Source: Amphimedon queenslandica
Taxonomy: Eukaryota; Porifera; Demospongiae; Haplosclerida; Niphatidae
Assembly: GCF_000090795.2 (NCBI RefSeq)
Contig: NW_003546952.1
Location: 1-30,347, forward strand
Direction of reading: 5' to 3'
DNA: 30,347 nt
Position numbers and translations under genes: made by a program. Under the pieces are notes generated by a model. It was not told where the DNA came from. It did no database searches and worked only from the letters and a program-made list of their open reading frames with translations. Below are positions 21,319 through 30,347 of this stretch, piece after piece. Position 1 is the first letter of the stretch, and every line of letters starts with the position of its first letter.

Positions 21319-22455
21319 ATGCCCAGTATGAGTTCTGAACAAAACTACTCTACCAGCAGTCCGGCCGGTCAGACCAGCAGCATAGCTCCACTAGGGACCG
21401 CAGGCTCTCCTCCAACTGCTGAAGGATCAGCGACCAGTGTCTGCGAGAAAGAGTTTAGGGAGGCGCTAGAGAAGACACTCCAGATGAGTAAGAGTGGTAC
21501 TGGTAAGACCCCGGAGCCGGTGGCTACTGTCCCTGCTCGAGCTATCAAGCTAAACCCCTCGTACACTGAGGAATCTGCAGACGACAAGATGGCTAATGTG
21601 AAGCCTCCGTACTCTTACGTAGCTCTCATATCAATGGCCATACAGAGCTGCAATGAGAAGAGACTGACGCTCAACGGTATCTATGACTTTATCACAAAGA
21701 ACTTTCCATACTACAGGAACAGGGAGAACCAAGGCTGGAGGAACTCCATAAGGCACAACCTCTCACTGCACGAGTGCTTCATGAAACTGCCAGCAAAAGG
21801 AGGCAAGAATGGGAAGAGCCACTACTGGGTCCTTGACCCCAACCATGAGGTGATGTTTGAAGAAGGGAACTATCGGAGGAGGAGAAGGCGTCCAGTCAAG
21901 AAGGTAACGTTTCCTCCTTCACAAACCTACGGTCGGTTCCCCTACTATCCTTATCCTGACTATGGACTCACTCGGAGTCTCAATCCAGCAACTGCAGTAG
22001 CTACCACTGGCTGGCCTTCACCGGGACCAATGGACCACAGTGCTGCTGGTATGTTCCACTCACCATACTCTGCACTACCTACCTTTAATGTCAATGGTAA
22101 CAACAACACTTGCAGCGGTCTCAATGCCATTGGTAGCATGGGGACTAGTTCTTTGTCCCATCAAACCTTCCAGCCATCAAGTTATTCTGCTCAGTTCAGC
22201 ATATACTCTCCTCGTACAATGCAGGAGCCAAGAGGAGGTGCCATTGGTACTAACATGTCCCTCATTACCCCTTACCCTCCTCCTAGTCTTCCTCACAACT
22301 CGTACCATTATACCAGTAACCAGTTGTCCGGTGACACCACTCCACCTACGGTCACTGGTGTCCCTGGGGCCACTGTTAAGGCTAGCTACGTCCCTCCAGT
22401 CACTCAAAGCAGCCACTTACCGTCTTCACCTCAGGACATATGGAATCCTCTTTAA
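21319..22455 (+). CDS. Forkhead transcription factor, FoxL2-like, intronless
   Basis: A single exon encodes 378 residues. The forkhead domain spans about 95-190: [29 protein letters not shown], the DNA-contacting helix [15 protein letters not shown] (about 140-154), HYWVLDP, and a basic wing ending in six or more arginines ([12 protein letters not shown]). The flanks are low complexity, Ser/Pro/Thr-rich before the domain and Pro/Tyr/Ser/Asn-rich after it, as usual for activation or repression regions. The EGNYRRRRR ending after wing 2 favours FoxL2 or FoxL1 over FoxD or FoxC, and sponges have a reported FoxL2 gene. I hold the class assignment as moderate because [18 protein letters not shown] is divergent. 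It is a nuclear sequence-specific DNA-binding regulator. The ATG at 21319 is the first after the TATA box. Confidence 0.93.
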   Translation: MPSMSSEQNYSTSSPAGQTSSIAPLGTAGSPPTAEGSATSVCEKEFREALEKTLQMSKSGTGKTPEPVATVPARAIKLNPSYTEESADDKMANVKPPYSYVALISMAIQSCNEKRLTLNGIYDFITKNFPYYRNRENQGWRNSIRHNLSLHECFMKLPAKGGKNGKSHYWVLDPNHEVMFEEGNYRRRRRRPVKKVTFPPSQTYGRFPYYPYPDYGLTRSLNPATAVATTGWPSPGPMDHSAAGMFHSPYSALPTFNVNGNNNTCSGLNAIGSMGTSSLSHQTFQPSSYSAQFSIYSPRTMQEPRGGAIGTNMSLITPYPPPSLPHNSYHYTSNQLSGDTTPPTVTGVPGATVKASYVPPVTQSSHLPSSPQDIWNPL

Positions 22456-22899
22456 TAATGAACACACACACACACCACAGAGTGACTTACTGACACTGTA
22501 CTATATTATAATTATAATTATTATTATTTTACTTTTATTAGTTTCGACAGGTTTGTATTATATTATTAATAATTTTTAATTCAAAATATTTCCTTTAATT
22601 GAGAGAGTCCTACACACTAACAGCAGGTGTTGAGCAACGAACCACGTAACTAGTGAAAGCTGATACTAGCAGCGTCAGAGACCAATATCACAATAATTAT
22701 TTAAAATAGTGTCATTAAAAATAAAAGGTAATAATAATACAAAAACTATCATAGATACATGTTCATTCAAATATGGCAGAATACATGAACATTTATTAAT
22801 AATAAAAATACTGAGGTAATACAACACGTGTCAATGAATTAGGGCTACAAGATACACCCAAGGACTACAGGGAACACACTACAATAACTAGTCATCAAT
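22456..22899. other. Non-coding gap between convergent forkhead and PEDS1 3' ends
   Basis: AT-rich 444 bp with a short (CA)n after the forkhead stop and ATT runs near 22505-22580. AATAAA-like hexamers near 22720 (aaaataaaaggtaa) and the 'tttattaataataaaaat' stretch near 22794-22810 may serve as 3'-end signals. No exon is seen. Confidence 0.6.
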
Positions 22900-24639
22900 C
22901 TATCTCTTGTTGATCCACTTCATATCATCAGAGCGAGGTTTATGACCAGTCACAGCCTCTATGATGTATTCCAGTGTAGTCCAGAACCTTATCTTCTCCA
23001 GGGGGTAGTTGAGCCAGCCCGTCGTTATACAGAAGTAGGTTTCATGAGGTGCCACATGATGGATCCTGTGGTGAGCCTTTGGTAGGATGATATGAGCCTT
23101 TTGGAGTAGCTCCACCCACTTTGGGAGTCCGTAATAAGTATGAGACCACTTGTGAAACTGGTTAGTGAAGGTAATGAACAACGTCAGAGAAAGACCAAAG
23201 GTATAATAATAATAATAATTAATGATGGCATCAGGCGGTTGAGTGACCATTAATGATACCATGAGTATTAGAATGGGCAGTGTTACCAGTGCATTATCAC
23301 CATTAGCTTCAATATAGTCGTGACGGGTTATAGCAGTCGGGTCAATATGATGCTCTCTGAATGGACGGATGAAAGCCTAAGAAGATAATTGAATATTAGG
23401 ACAGTATTGAAATAAAAAACATACAAAGTGATGTGTGAAAACTTTCACTTCCTCTTTCAACATCTTTATTTCTCTCTCTCCCACGAAACTCTTAAAGTTT
23501 ATATTATCATTATCTTCTCCCCCCTCTCCCTCTCTTCCTCCATCCCACTCATTAATCTTCTCCCTCTCCCTCCCTCCCTCTCTCTCCCTCCCTCCCTCTC
23601 TCTCCCTCCCTCCCTCTCCCTCCATCCCTCCCTCTCCCTCCCTCTCCCTCCCTCTCCCTCCCTCCCTCTCTCTTCCTCCCTCCCTCCCTCTCCCTCCCTC
23701 CCTCCCTCCCTCCCTCCCTCCCTCCCTCTCCCTCCCTCCCTCCCTCCCTCTCCCTCCCTCCCTCCCTCTCCCTCTCTCTCCCTCTTACTTTTCCAATGAT
23801 AGGTATATCAACAGATCCCCAGGTGTCAGCTCCCCAGTGAACTAGTCCTGACAGGAAATCAGCCAACAACATACCCAACCCTAAAGGATGAATGAACGAA
23901 CCAATGACCAAATGAATGAATGCATTGATACAGTATCATTAAACTAATACATGTACAGCTGATTATTATCACATTTTCTGATGCAATGATATACAGATTA
24001 CAGACACTGGCTGAATTTCGCCAAAAAATGAAAGCATGTAGAAAATTTGAGCTCATTTTGATCAAGTTTAGTTTTTACAAATTTTTAAAGTTACTCTAAA
24101 ATCAGACAAAAGTCCCTGTACTATGATACAGGATTTTTGGCCAAAGTTCATTAAAATTGACAGGGAGGGAATTCCTCAATCTTATTATGTTTTCTGATGC
24201 ATATTACATGTCCTTTATGTCGTGTGTATAGTTTGACTTGATTTCTATCAAAACTCATTCAAAAGCTGCTCTCCAATATTGCCTGTACTATAAGCACATG
24301 GTTCTTACTAGTTCCTCAAGTCGTTGATCATGCGTTAATGGTGGCTGGGTCCTAACCTGTGCTAATCAATGCTCCTGGTATGTGTCTCAGTTCCCAGTAG
24401 TACAACAGGCCAGCCACTACCAGTACATTCATTAGAGTGCTCACTATTAAACTACATATCTCCATGTTCCTTTTCCCTATTAAAGAGTATCCTTCAACAC
24501 AGCCCCCCGCCGGTCCAATCCCTAACACTGTACCTTGAGTGTATCCAGAGGCTAGTTCTTTCGCCCCCTGGTGTCCTCTCCCTCCCGCGGGCCTGCTGTG
24601 TGCTTCTTTGAAAGCTTCAGCTCTCAGAGGGCACTCCAT
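22900..24639 (-). CDS. PEDS1: Plasmanylethanolamine desaturase (TMEM189/Kua family)
   Basis: Three exons (24639-24357, 23880-23789, 23376-22900) join in frame to 283 residues; the human protein is about 270. The enzyme introduces the vinyl-ether double bond that makes plasmalogens, in the ER membrane, using a di-iron centre held by histidines. The histidine blocks are intact: [44 protein letters not shown], and [19 protein letters not shown]. The ending KPRSDDMKW also matches the family. The N-terminal exon carries [10 protein letters not shown] (compare ARELAALYS in human) and a hydrophobic segment. The ATG at 24639 is the first in frame. The intron between exons 2 and 3 is mostly a CCCT/CT tract. 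It is divergent from the MRRF gene, 98 bp between starts. Confidence 0.95.
23515..23786. repeat. Polypyrimidine (CCCTCCCTCTCT)n tract in PEDS1 intron 2
   Basis: About 270 bp of almost pure C/T on the plus strand, so G/A on the PEDS1 sense strand (GGGAGA repeats). It ends at the exon-2 donor (23788-23787). Mirror-symmetric purine tracts can form triplex DNA and G-runs can form quadruplexes; neither is shown here. Open frames through it are spurious. Confidence 0.93.
23985..24260 (+). repeat. Diverged 186-bp repeat unit in PEDS1 intron 1
   Basis: Contains 'gaaaatttgagctcattttgatcaagttt', 'agtccctgtactatgatacagg' and 'gacagggagggaattcctcaatcttattatg', matching the array consensus in forward orientation with many substitutions. 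It lies in the intron between exons 1 and 2. Confidence 0.75.
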
Positions 24640-24737
24640 TATCAAATCAGACCACTGGCAGTCTGGCACTTAACAGTTAAGTAATTTAACTTAACAGATC
24701 CACCCACCCACTTTACTTAAACCACACCTACAACAAG
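24640..24737. promoter_or_regulatory. 98-bp divergent promoter of PEDS1 and MRRF
   Basis: Start codons at 24639 (-) and 24738 (+) are separated by 98 bp, containing 'acccacccactttacttaaaccacacc' and a short 'ttaagtaatttaacttaa' inverted repeat near 24673-24693. No TATA box. A shared promoter is inferred from spacing. Confidence 0.5.
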
Positions 24738-25986
24738 ATGGCTTCTCTCAATGTCTTTATAAAGAGATGGAGTCTCTCTTTATTGGGTCCTTGTTCTTGT
24801 TATTTAGCGCAGGACAGGCTCATCAAATACTCCTATCCTTTACTGTTAAGGTATTATGGAAAGAGTAAAAGTAAACGAGTTGATAAAAAAAATTAAAATA
24901 ATTTAATTTTTAATTATTTTTTAGAACTACGAGTGGAGTATTCTGAGGAGGAGAGTGAGATATTGCAGTTGGAACAAGTGAAGGAGAATATGGTGAAGGT
25001 TGTTGATAGGTTGAAGTGGCAGTACACGACTTATTTGAACACAAGACTAACACCAGGTACCAGCTATACTCCTGTCAGCACTCACCAATAATCATATAGT
25101 CTACTAATGTACTAAATTACTAATGGAGCTCTTAATTATAATTGTCAATCTCAGTGGTGCTGTTAGTGTTAGGGCTGTCAGTCTGTCAATGATTAGTAAT
25201 GGCAGCAAGTGTTCCCATTATGCTAGAGTAGTCTCCACTCATCCAGCCACACCTTCTGATCCTCCATACAACCCTCTGGCCATACCAAAGGATACATATT
25301 GGGAGGTTGTTATTCTAAACCCATTGTTTGTCACTAGGTATGGTTGGTAGCTTATCCATAGCTTATAAAGGGAATAAGCTGCTAGTCAGTGAGATGGTTC
25401 AGATATCAAGTCCAAATGCTCAAACCATTTTACTTCACTTTCCACCAGAAGAGGAAAAAGCTGCAAGTTATTATACATTACAGTCTCCAGCCAGCCATTA
25501 TGATAACTGTCAAACCACAATAATGTGTATAATGTGTGGTTCTTTCTATTGATAGTGTATATCAGCTACTGTGAAGGAGATTATGACTAAATTTAAGAAT
25601 AACAATGTGAATGTTGATAGATCAATAGTCAGTATTAATGTACCTAGGTATGTACCCATTGGAACTTGTAATGTATTGTAATGTATTATATTCAAGGCCC
25701 AGTAAAGAGTTAAGAGATAAGCTGACTAAAGAGGCTAAAGGTTATGCTGATAAAGCAAAAGTGTCTCTGAAAGGAGTGAGAGAGGAGAGTCTGAAGTCAC
25801 TGAAGAAAAGAGGGACAGGGGCAAGACTACCCATTGACACTATGAGGAGAATGGAGAATACAGTTAGTCCCTCACTCATTGATTGCTAGTGTTCTTTATT
25901 GCTAGTATAAGGCAGTGACTGATGAGTATATTGCTACTGTTGAAGAATTGATGAAAACGAAATCAAGCAATCTTCAAAAATCATGA
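24738..25986 (+). CDS. MRRF: Mitochondrial ribosome recycling factor
   Basis: Six exons (24738 to 24864 or 24870, 24925-25056, 25338-25466, 25566-25647, 25697-25862, 25906-25986) join in frame to about 240 residues. RRF binds the post-termination ribosome and, with EF-G2, splits it for reuse. Diagnostic parts are VDRLKWQYTTYLNTRLTPG, which aligns with the RRF helix holding the RTG/RTSPG loop; MVQISSPNAQTILLHFPPEE; PSKELRDKLTKEAKGYADKA; KVSLKGVREESLKSLKK; and VTDEYIATVEELMKTK. The first exon (MASLNVFIKRWSLSLLG, basic and hydrophobic with no acids at its start) looks like a mitochondrial presequence. The donor of exon 3 and the acceptor of exon 4 are the least certain. Two equivalent donors exist for exon 1. 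Confidence 0.9.
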
Positions 25987-26160
25987 CGATTGGAACACTT
26001 TAATCTATTCTTTAGTCTTACTCATTTGTCTAATGATTTCATGTTTTCAAGGAATTAATATTTGTGTCAGCTAATGTTTGTGTTCTGGCCATAGCCTCTT
26101 TACAAATAGATTGGTATTAGTACTAGTGGTATCAGTAGTGCATTAGTGGGTATTAGTGGT

Positions 26161-26360
26161 CAGTGGTGTAGCTACATAGGGGCCTGTGGGGGGGAATGCC
26201 CTTACAACTGCTTCTTGTGCCCCTGCAGCTAGTCAAGAAAATGGAGAGATACAAGTTGCAACTGACTCAACTGAGCTGCTATATTGAGTATTCATAAGTA
26301 TTGCTTTATTCAGTGCCCCCACTGTATCCTCACTCTTCATTTAAGCTAGCTATGTCACTG
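26161..26360. mobile_element. Non-autonomous hAT-like element (MITE)
   Basis: Begins CAGTGGTGTAGCTACATAGG and ends AAGCTAGCTATGTCACTG, so the termini form imperfect inverted repeats sharing CAGTG...TAGCTA, the typical hAT end (CAGTGGCGTAGC type). The flanking 8-mers ttagtggt and ttagctgt match at six of eight positions, consistent with an aged 8-bp target duplication. There is no transposase. Length is 200 bp. Confidence 0.65.
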
Positions 26361-26590
26361 TTAGCTGTACATTATTGGTGGATGGCTGGTGGATTTGTTG
26401 TATTTTGTCCATTCCACACTGTGCAGGATTGCTGCCTGCAACTTTTAATGCGTTTCAATGGTGCATGTTGTATGAAGTAGGGACCAATAAGCAGCAGTAG
26501 GTATTCTCAGTGTGTTAAAGGTCATCGTGATCATCATTGATTGGTGTACCCATAGCTAATGAATGTACTTAATGAACTCTGGACTATTCT

Positions 26591-26602
26591 ACTGCGCATG
26601 CC
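26591..26602 (+). promoter_or_regulatory. NRF-1-like site upstream of COX4
   Basis: ACTGCGCATGCC matches the palindromic GCGCATGCGC core closely and lies 25-36 bp before the COX4 ATG. NRF-1 drives respiratory genes in animals; use in this sponge is inferred. Confidence 0.45.
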
Positions 26603-26626
26603 CAGTAGACTAGTGCAAGAATAAAA

Positions 26627-27487
26627 ATGGCGACTTTGTTTATAGCTCGTAGATTCCTCAGCAGTTCTGTCCCTCGTCTCCACCTCACCATCAGTGTGGC
26701 CAGACCCGCTCCTCTCAGCCTCCAGATGAACCTCTCCACCCCTGAGCTCAAGGCTGCATATGACAAGTCGTGTGGCCATTGGTCCAAGTTATCAAAGGAA
26801 GAGACTGTGATGTGTATGTATTGTATTGTAGGGAGTGATAGTGTCTGGGTTGTATTGACCCGCTGGCGGTATAAGGGGGGTAGCCATTTGTGTTAGTGAA
26901 GTGGCCTAGAGCCTTTATACACTAAGAAAGAGGTCTCAGGGAAGAGAGTCTTAATTATATTATTAATTAATAATAAATAAATGGTTATTATTATTATTAT
27001 TATCATCATTATTATTATTATGTCTAGTATACAGAGCAACGTTTCCCCAGAGCTTTAAAGAACTCAAGGACGCTGAGAAAGGCTACGGGCCAAAAGTTTT
27101 TGCTGGTACAACTTTGGCAATAATAATTGGAGTAATACTGGCTGAGTTCTTTAAAAGGACAAGTAAGTGTATCAGAGAGAGAGAAGGGGTTGTACTGTAA
27201 AGTAGGTTCCTACTAACGTCACTTACTGAGCAGAGTGAGTTATTATGACTCTAGCAGTTTATGAGAGTATCATTAATGAATGAGCAGAATCCCCACTGTA
27301 TTAACCACTGCACTTGGCAGGATCAATGTATTTGTTTATTATTATTGTTGTTGTTTATTGTTGTTTTCCAGTTGGTCCTGAAGTACCCCATACTCTTGAT
27401 AATCCTCAGTGGGAGGAGGACACTAGGAAGAAGTTGATAAGACAGAAGGCCAACCCGATAGAAGGCATCAGCTCTCGTGTCAATTAA
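26627..27487 (+). CDS. COX4: Cytochrome c oxidase subunit 4
   Basis: Three exons (26627-26813, 27028-27162, 27372-27487) join in frame to 145 residues. COX4 is the largest nuclear-encoded subunit of complex IV, with one inner-membrane helix. The N-terminus (MATLFIARRFLSSSVPRLHL) is a typical mitochondrial presequence. Family matches include CGHWSKLSKEETVMLYRATF (compare GSWSSLSRDEKVELYRI), FAGTTLAIIIGVILAEFF as the single membrane helix, PEVPHTLDNPQWEEDTRKK and KANPIEGISSR (compare KVNPIQGLASK). The length is slightly below the mammalian precursor. The ATG at 26627 (aaaaATGG) is preceded by an NRF-1-like site. The 3' end is about 190 bp from the satellite array. Confidence 0.94.
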
Positions 27488-27679
27488 TAGCTCCCAATAA
27501 CTGCTAGTGACTTATTAGAAACATTCCTTAAGCTGTTGAATAGATTATTATTATTATTATTATTATTGATTGGATTATCATAAAACAGTTTCTGCACATT
27601 TTGTTACAAGTACATTGTTCATTAATATTACTTTACATGTCCATTACTGTCTGGTAAATGTGTTTGCCATTATCTACCT

Positions 27680-29840
27680 TTATTGCATTCCCTGATGCAT
27701 ATACATGTACTTACTGTATCTTGTGTACAAAGTTTGAGCATATTCCAATTAAGTTTCGATTTTTTATGATTTTTAAAAGTTGCTCCAAAATAGGACAAAA
27801 GTCGCTGTACTTGTAATATTTCACAAAAATCGACAAGTGAAAAATTCCTCAATTTTATTACATTTTCTGATGCATATACATGTACTTATGCTGTGCAGAA
27901 AGTTTGAGCTGATTCCGATCAAGTTTGGATTTTTTATGATTTTTAAAATTTGCTTCAAAATTGGACAAAAGTCCCTGTACTATAGTACAGGGATTTTTGT
28001 AGAATTTCATAAAAATTGACAAGTAAAAAATTCCTCAATTTTATTACATTTCCTGATTCATATACATGTACTTATGCAGTGTAGAGAAAATGAGCTGATT
28101 GTGATCAAGTTTAGATTTTTTATGGTTTTTTAAAGTTGCTCAAAAATTGGTCAAAAGTCCCTGTACTGTATATTTCACAAAAACTGACAAGTAGAAAATT
28201 CCTCAATTTTATTACATTTCCTGATGCATATACATGTACTTATGCTGTGTAGAGAGATTGAGCAGATTCCGATCAAGTTTGGATTTTCAATGATTTTTTA
28301 AAGTTGCTCAAAAATCGGACAAAAGTCCCTGTACTATAGTATAGGGATTTTTGTAAAATAAAAAAAATTGACAAGTAGAAAATTCTTCTATTTTATTTCT
28401 TCTTCTGATGGATGTAGATGTACTTATGCTGTGAAGAAAGTTTGAGCTGATTCCAATCAAGTTTGGATTTTCTATGATTTTTTTAATTTGCTTCAAAATC
28501 GGACAAAATTACCTGTACTATAGTACATATATTTTTCAAAAATTTCACAAAAATTAACATGTAGAAAATTCCTCAATTTTATTACATTTTCCGATGCATA
28601 TACATGAACTTATGCAGTGTAGAAAGTTTGAGCTGATTCCGATCGAGTTTAAATTTTCTATAATTTTTTAAATTTGCTCAAAAATCAGACAAAAGTCCCT
28701 GTACTATATAGTATAGGGATTTTTGTAAAATTTCACAAAAATTGACAAGTAGAAAATTCCTCAATTTTATTACATTTCTTGATGCATATACATGTACTTA
28801 TGCAGTGTAGAGAGATTGAGCAGATTCCGATCAAGTTTAGATTTTTTATGATTTTTTAAAGTTGCTCAAAAATCAGTTAAAAGTCCCTGTACTACAGTAC
28901 AGGGATTTTTGTAAAATTTCACAAAAAGTAACAAGTAAAAGATTGCTCAACTTTATTACATTTTCTGATGCATATACATGTACTTATGCTGTGTAGAGAG
29001 ATTGAGCAGATTCCGATCAAGATTGGATTTTCTATGATTTTTTAAACTTGCTCTAAAATTGGACAAAAGTCCCTGTACTATAGTACAGGGATTTTTGTAA
29101 AATTTCACAAAAATTGACAAGTATAAAATTCCTCAATTTTATTACATTTTCTGATGCATATACATGTACTTATGCAGTGTAGAGAGATTGAGCTGATTTC
29201 GATCGAGTTTGGATTTGCTATGATTTTTTTAATTTGCTCAAAAATCGGACAAAAGTCCCTGTACTATAGTACAGGGATTTTTCAAAATTTTCACAAAAAT
29301 TGACACATAAAAAGTTCCTCAATTTTATTACATTTCCTGATGCATATACATGTACTTATTCTGTCTAGAGAGATTGAGCAGATTCCAATCAAGTTTGGAT
29401 TTTCTATGATAGTTGCTCAAAAATCGGACCAAAGTCCCTGTACTACAGTACAGGGATTTTTGTAAAATTAAAAAAATTGACACATAGAAAATTCCTCAAT
29501 TTTATTACATATTCTAATGCATATACATGTATTTATGCTGTTTAAAAAGATTGAGCTGATTATGATTAAGTTTGAATTTTCTATGATTTTTTAAAGTTGC
29601 TCAAAAATTGGACAGAAGTCCCTGTACTATAGTACAGGAATTTTTATAAAATTTCATAAAAACTGACAAGTAGAAAATTCCTCAATTTTATTACATTTCC
29701 TGATGCATATACATGTACTTATGCAGTGTAGAGAGATTGAGCTGATTCCGATCAAGTTTGGATTTTCTATGATTTTTTAAAGTTGCTCCAAAATCGGACA
29801 AATGTCCCTGTGCTATAGTACAGGGATTTTGTGTATGATC
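27680..29840 (+). repeat. Tandem satellite array, about 12 units of roughly 186 bp
   Basis: The core 'aaaagtccctgtactatagtacaggg' or a variant recurs at about 27801, 27971, 28157, 28325, 28508, 28695, 28883, 29069, 29255, 29434, 29618 and 29804, with spacings of 168-188, most often 183-188. Each unit has: TGATGCATATACATGTACTTATG, a GAGCTGATTCCGATCAAGTTTGGATT block, TTTAAAGTTGCTCAAAAATCGGACAAAAG, the 20-bp palindrome, and a 'ttgacaagtagaaaattcctcaatttt' block. Units are diverged from each other by eye, with one (28157) lacking the right palindrome arm. Open frames inside are not genes. The array fills the gap between COX4 and the cathepsin-like exons. Confidence 0.95.
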
Positions 29841-29885
29841 AGCCACAAATTTTAACTAGCCATTTACCTAATTCCATTCCTATAG

Positions 29886-30190
29886 TATGAGGTCACAGAA
29901 CATGGTAGGGTATCAGGAGAGGATAAGATGTTGAGTGAGATCTATGCACGAGGCCCCATTGCCTGTACTATTGCAGTGACTTCAGCCTTTGAACAATACA
30001 CTGGAGGAGTCTTTAATGACATTACTGGAGCTAAAGTACAACTAATAATGTACTTAATGTATTACCTATTACCTGTCTATCTATTGTATAGTCACTGGAT
30101 CATGAGGTATCCATTGCTGGTTGGGGAGTTACTAGTAGAGGGGTTAAATACTGGACTGGACGCAACTCATGCACGTGCATTATCATAATA
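29886..30190 (+). pseudogene. Cathepsin Z/X-like C-terminal exons (orphan fragment or partial gene)
   Basis: Exon 29886-30035 (50 codons) encodes YEVTEHGRVSGEDKM, EIYARGPIACTIAVTSAFE and YTGGVF. Exon 30092 onward encodes DHEVSIAGWGVTSRGVKYW and GRNS. These match papain-family cathepsin Z (EIYANGPISCGI, YTGGIY, NHVVSVAGWG, RNSWGE) and include the catalytic His and the Asn of the RNS motif. Cathepsin Z is a lysosomal carboxypeptidase. The upstream part with the catalytic Cys is not in this window: the space back to COX4 is satellite. After RNS the frame reads CTCIII rather than WGEPWG, so either the exon ends there, possibly at a GC donor (t|gcacgt near 30170), or the copy is broken. The window ends before this can be decided. 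Confidence 0.6.
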
Positions 30191-30347
30191 TACACCTACC
30201 GCTATGTACTATTGAAAGGAAAACTTCTGTTGTTTTTCTGATTAACAAAATTAATGATGACATGGCGCTAAAATCATATTTTTTTTTCATTTATAATTCA
30301 TAACAGTTAACAATATAATCATACATTATCTCTCTCTCTCTCTGTAC
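30191..30347. other. Window edge, intron or flanking sequence
   Basis: AT-rich, no exon seen. A (CT)n run starts at about 30330. If the cathepsin gene is intact, this is an intron whose next exon lies beyond the window. Confidence 0.4.

Larger units (their letters stand above)
25987..26626. other. Intergenic region between MRRF and COX4
   Basis: No exon is seen in 640 bp. It holds a 200-bp hAT-like MITE (separate entry), short 'attagtggtatcagtagtgcattagtggg' repeats just before it, and the COX4 proximal promoter with 'actgcgcatgccc' (an NRF-1-like core, TGCGCATGC) at about 26591-26602, apt for a nuclear respiratory gene. Confidence 0.6.

Noticed and set aside
22040..22579. 179-codon plus-strand frame overlapping the forkhead gene
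   Set aside because: A shifted frame of the forkhead coding region; the forkhead frame carries the conserved domain.
23428..23911. Ser/Pro/Leu-rich and Arg/Glu/Gly-rich open frames over 100 codons
   Set aside because: They read through the CCCT/CT tract of PEDS1 intron 2. Only 23789-23880 on the minus strand is coding.
27670..28496. Short open frames with repeated NFLHSI/RNFSL wording in the satellite and its copies
   Set aside because: The same peptide-like wording recurs at every repeat copy (also 2640-3130), so it reflects the repeat and not a gene family.
27680..29840. CRISPR-like array interpretation of the regularly spaced palindromes
   Set aside because: The whole 186-bp unit repeats, including the stretches between palindromes, so there are no unique spacers. 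The host is an animal.

Overview
The window looks like nuclear DNA of a marine demosponge, most likely Amphimedon queenslandica or a close relative. It is AT-rich, has very short introns (many about 45-90 bp with GT..AG ends), and gene ends lie tens of bases apart. It also carries a Death-fold/NACHT/LRR receptor of the type expanded in that sponge. The species call is inference from gene content and was not tested by a search.

Layout. 46-1521 (+): 3' exons of a coiled-coil KIF15/HMMR-like gene. 1687-4046 (+): complete ALG3 mannosyltransferase in nine exons. 4069-8597 (-): an NLR receptor whose stop lies 22 bp from the ALG3 stop and whose N-terminus carries a perfect 2A translational-recoding motif. 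8598-10668: non-coding, with repeat copies and a hairpin. 10669-13969 (-): a cytoplasmic-type 5'-nucleotidase/metallophosphoesterase in eleven exons. About 14276-16813 (+): a WASP-like WH1 plus GBD protein without a WASP effector tail. 17045-18024 (+): an RRM plus Arg/Tyr/Asp-rich protein interrupted by a 310-base assembly gap. 18072-18534 (-): COX19. 18586-18954 (+): a small unrecognised gene head-to-head with COX19. 18955-21318: non-coding, CT-rich. 21319-22455 (+): intronless forkhead gene, FoxL2-like, with a TATA box. 22900-24639 (-): plasmanylethanolamine desaturase (PEDS1/TMEM189/Kua). 24738-25986 (+): mitochondrial ribosome recycling factor. 26161-26360: hAT-like MITE. 26627-27487 (+): COX4. 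27680-29840: about twelve tandem copies of a roughly 186-bp satellite. 29886-30190 (+): two orphan cathepsin Z/X-like exons at the window edge.

The genes do not form one pathway. They are mostly housekeeping genes (N-glycosylation, respiratory-chain assembly, mitochondrial translation, plasmalogen synthesis) around one innate-immune receptor and one developmental regulator. Close head-to-head pairs (COX19/unknown, PEDS1/MRRF, nucleotidase/WH1) suggest shared promoters.

The most notable items are the 2A-bearing NLR with its upstream hydrophobic leader, the WH1-GBD protein with an unusual C-terminus, and the satellite whose units also occur as two- or three-copy clusters, in the opposite orientation, inside introns of ALG3 and the nucleotidase.
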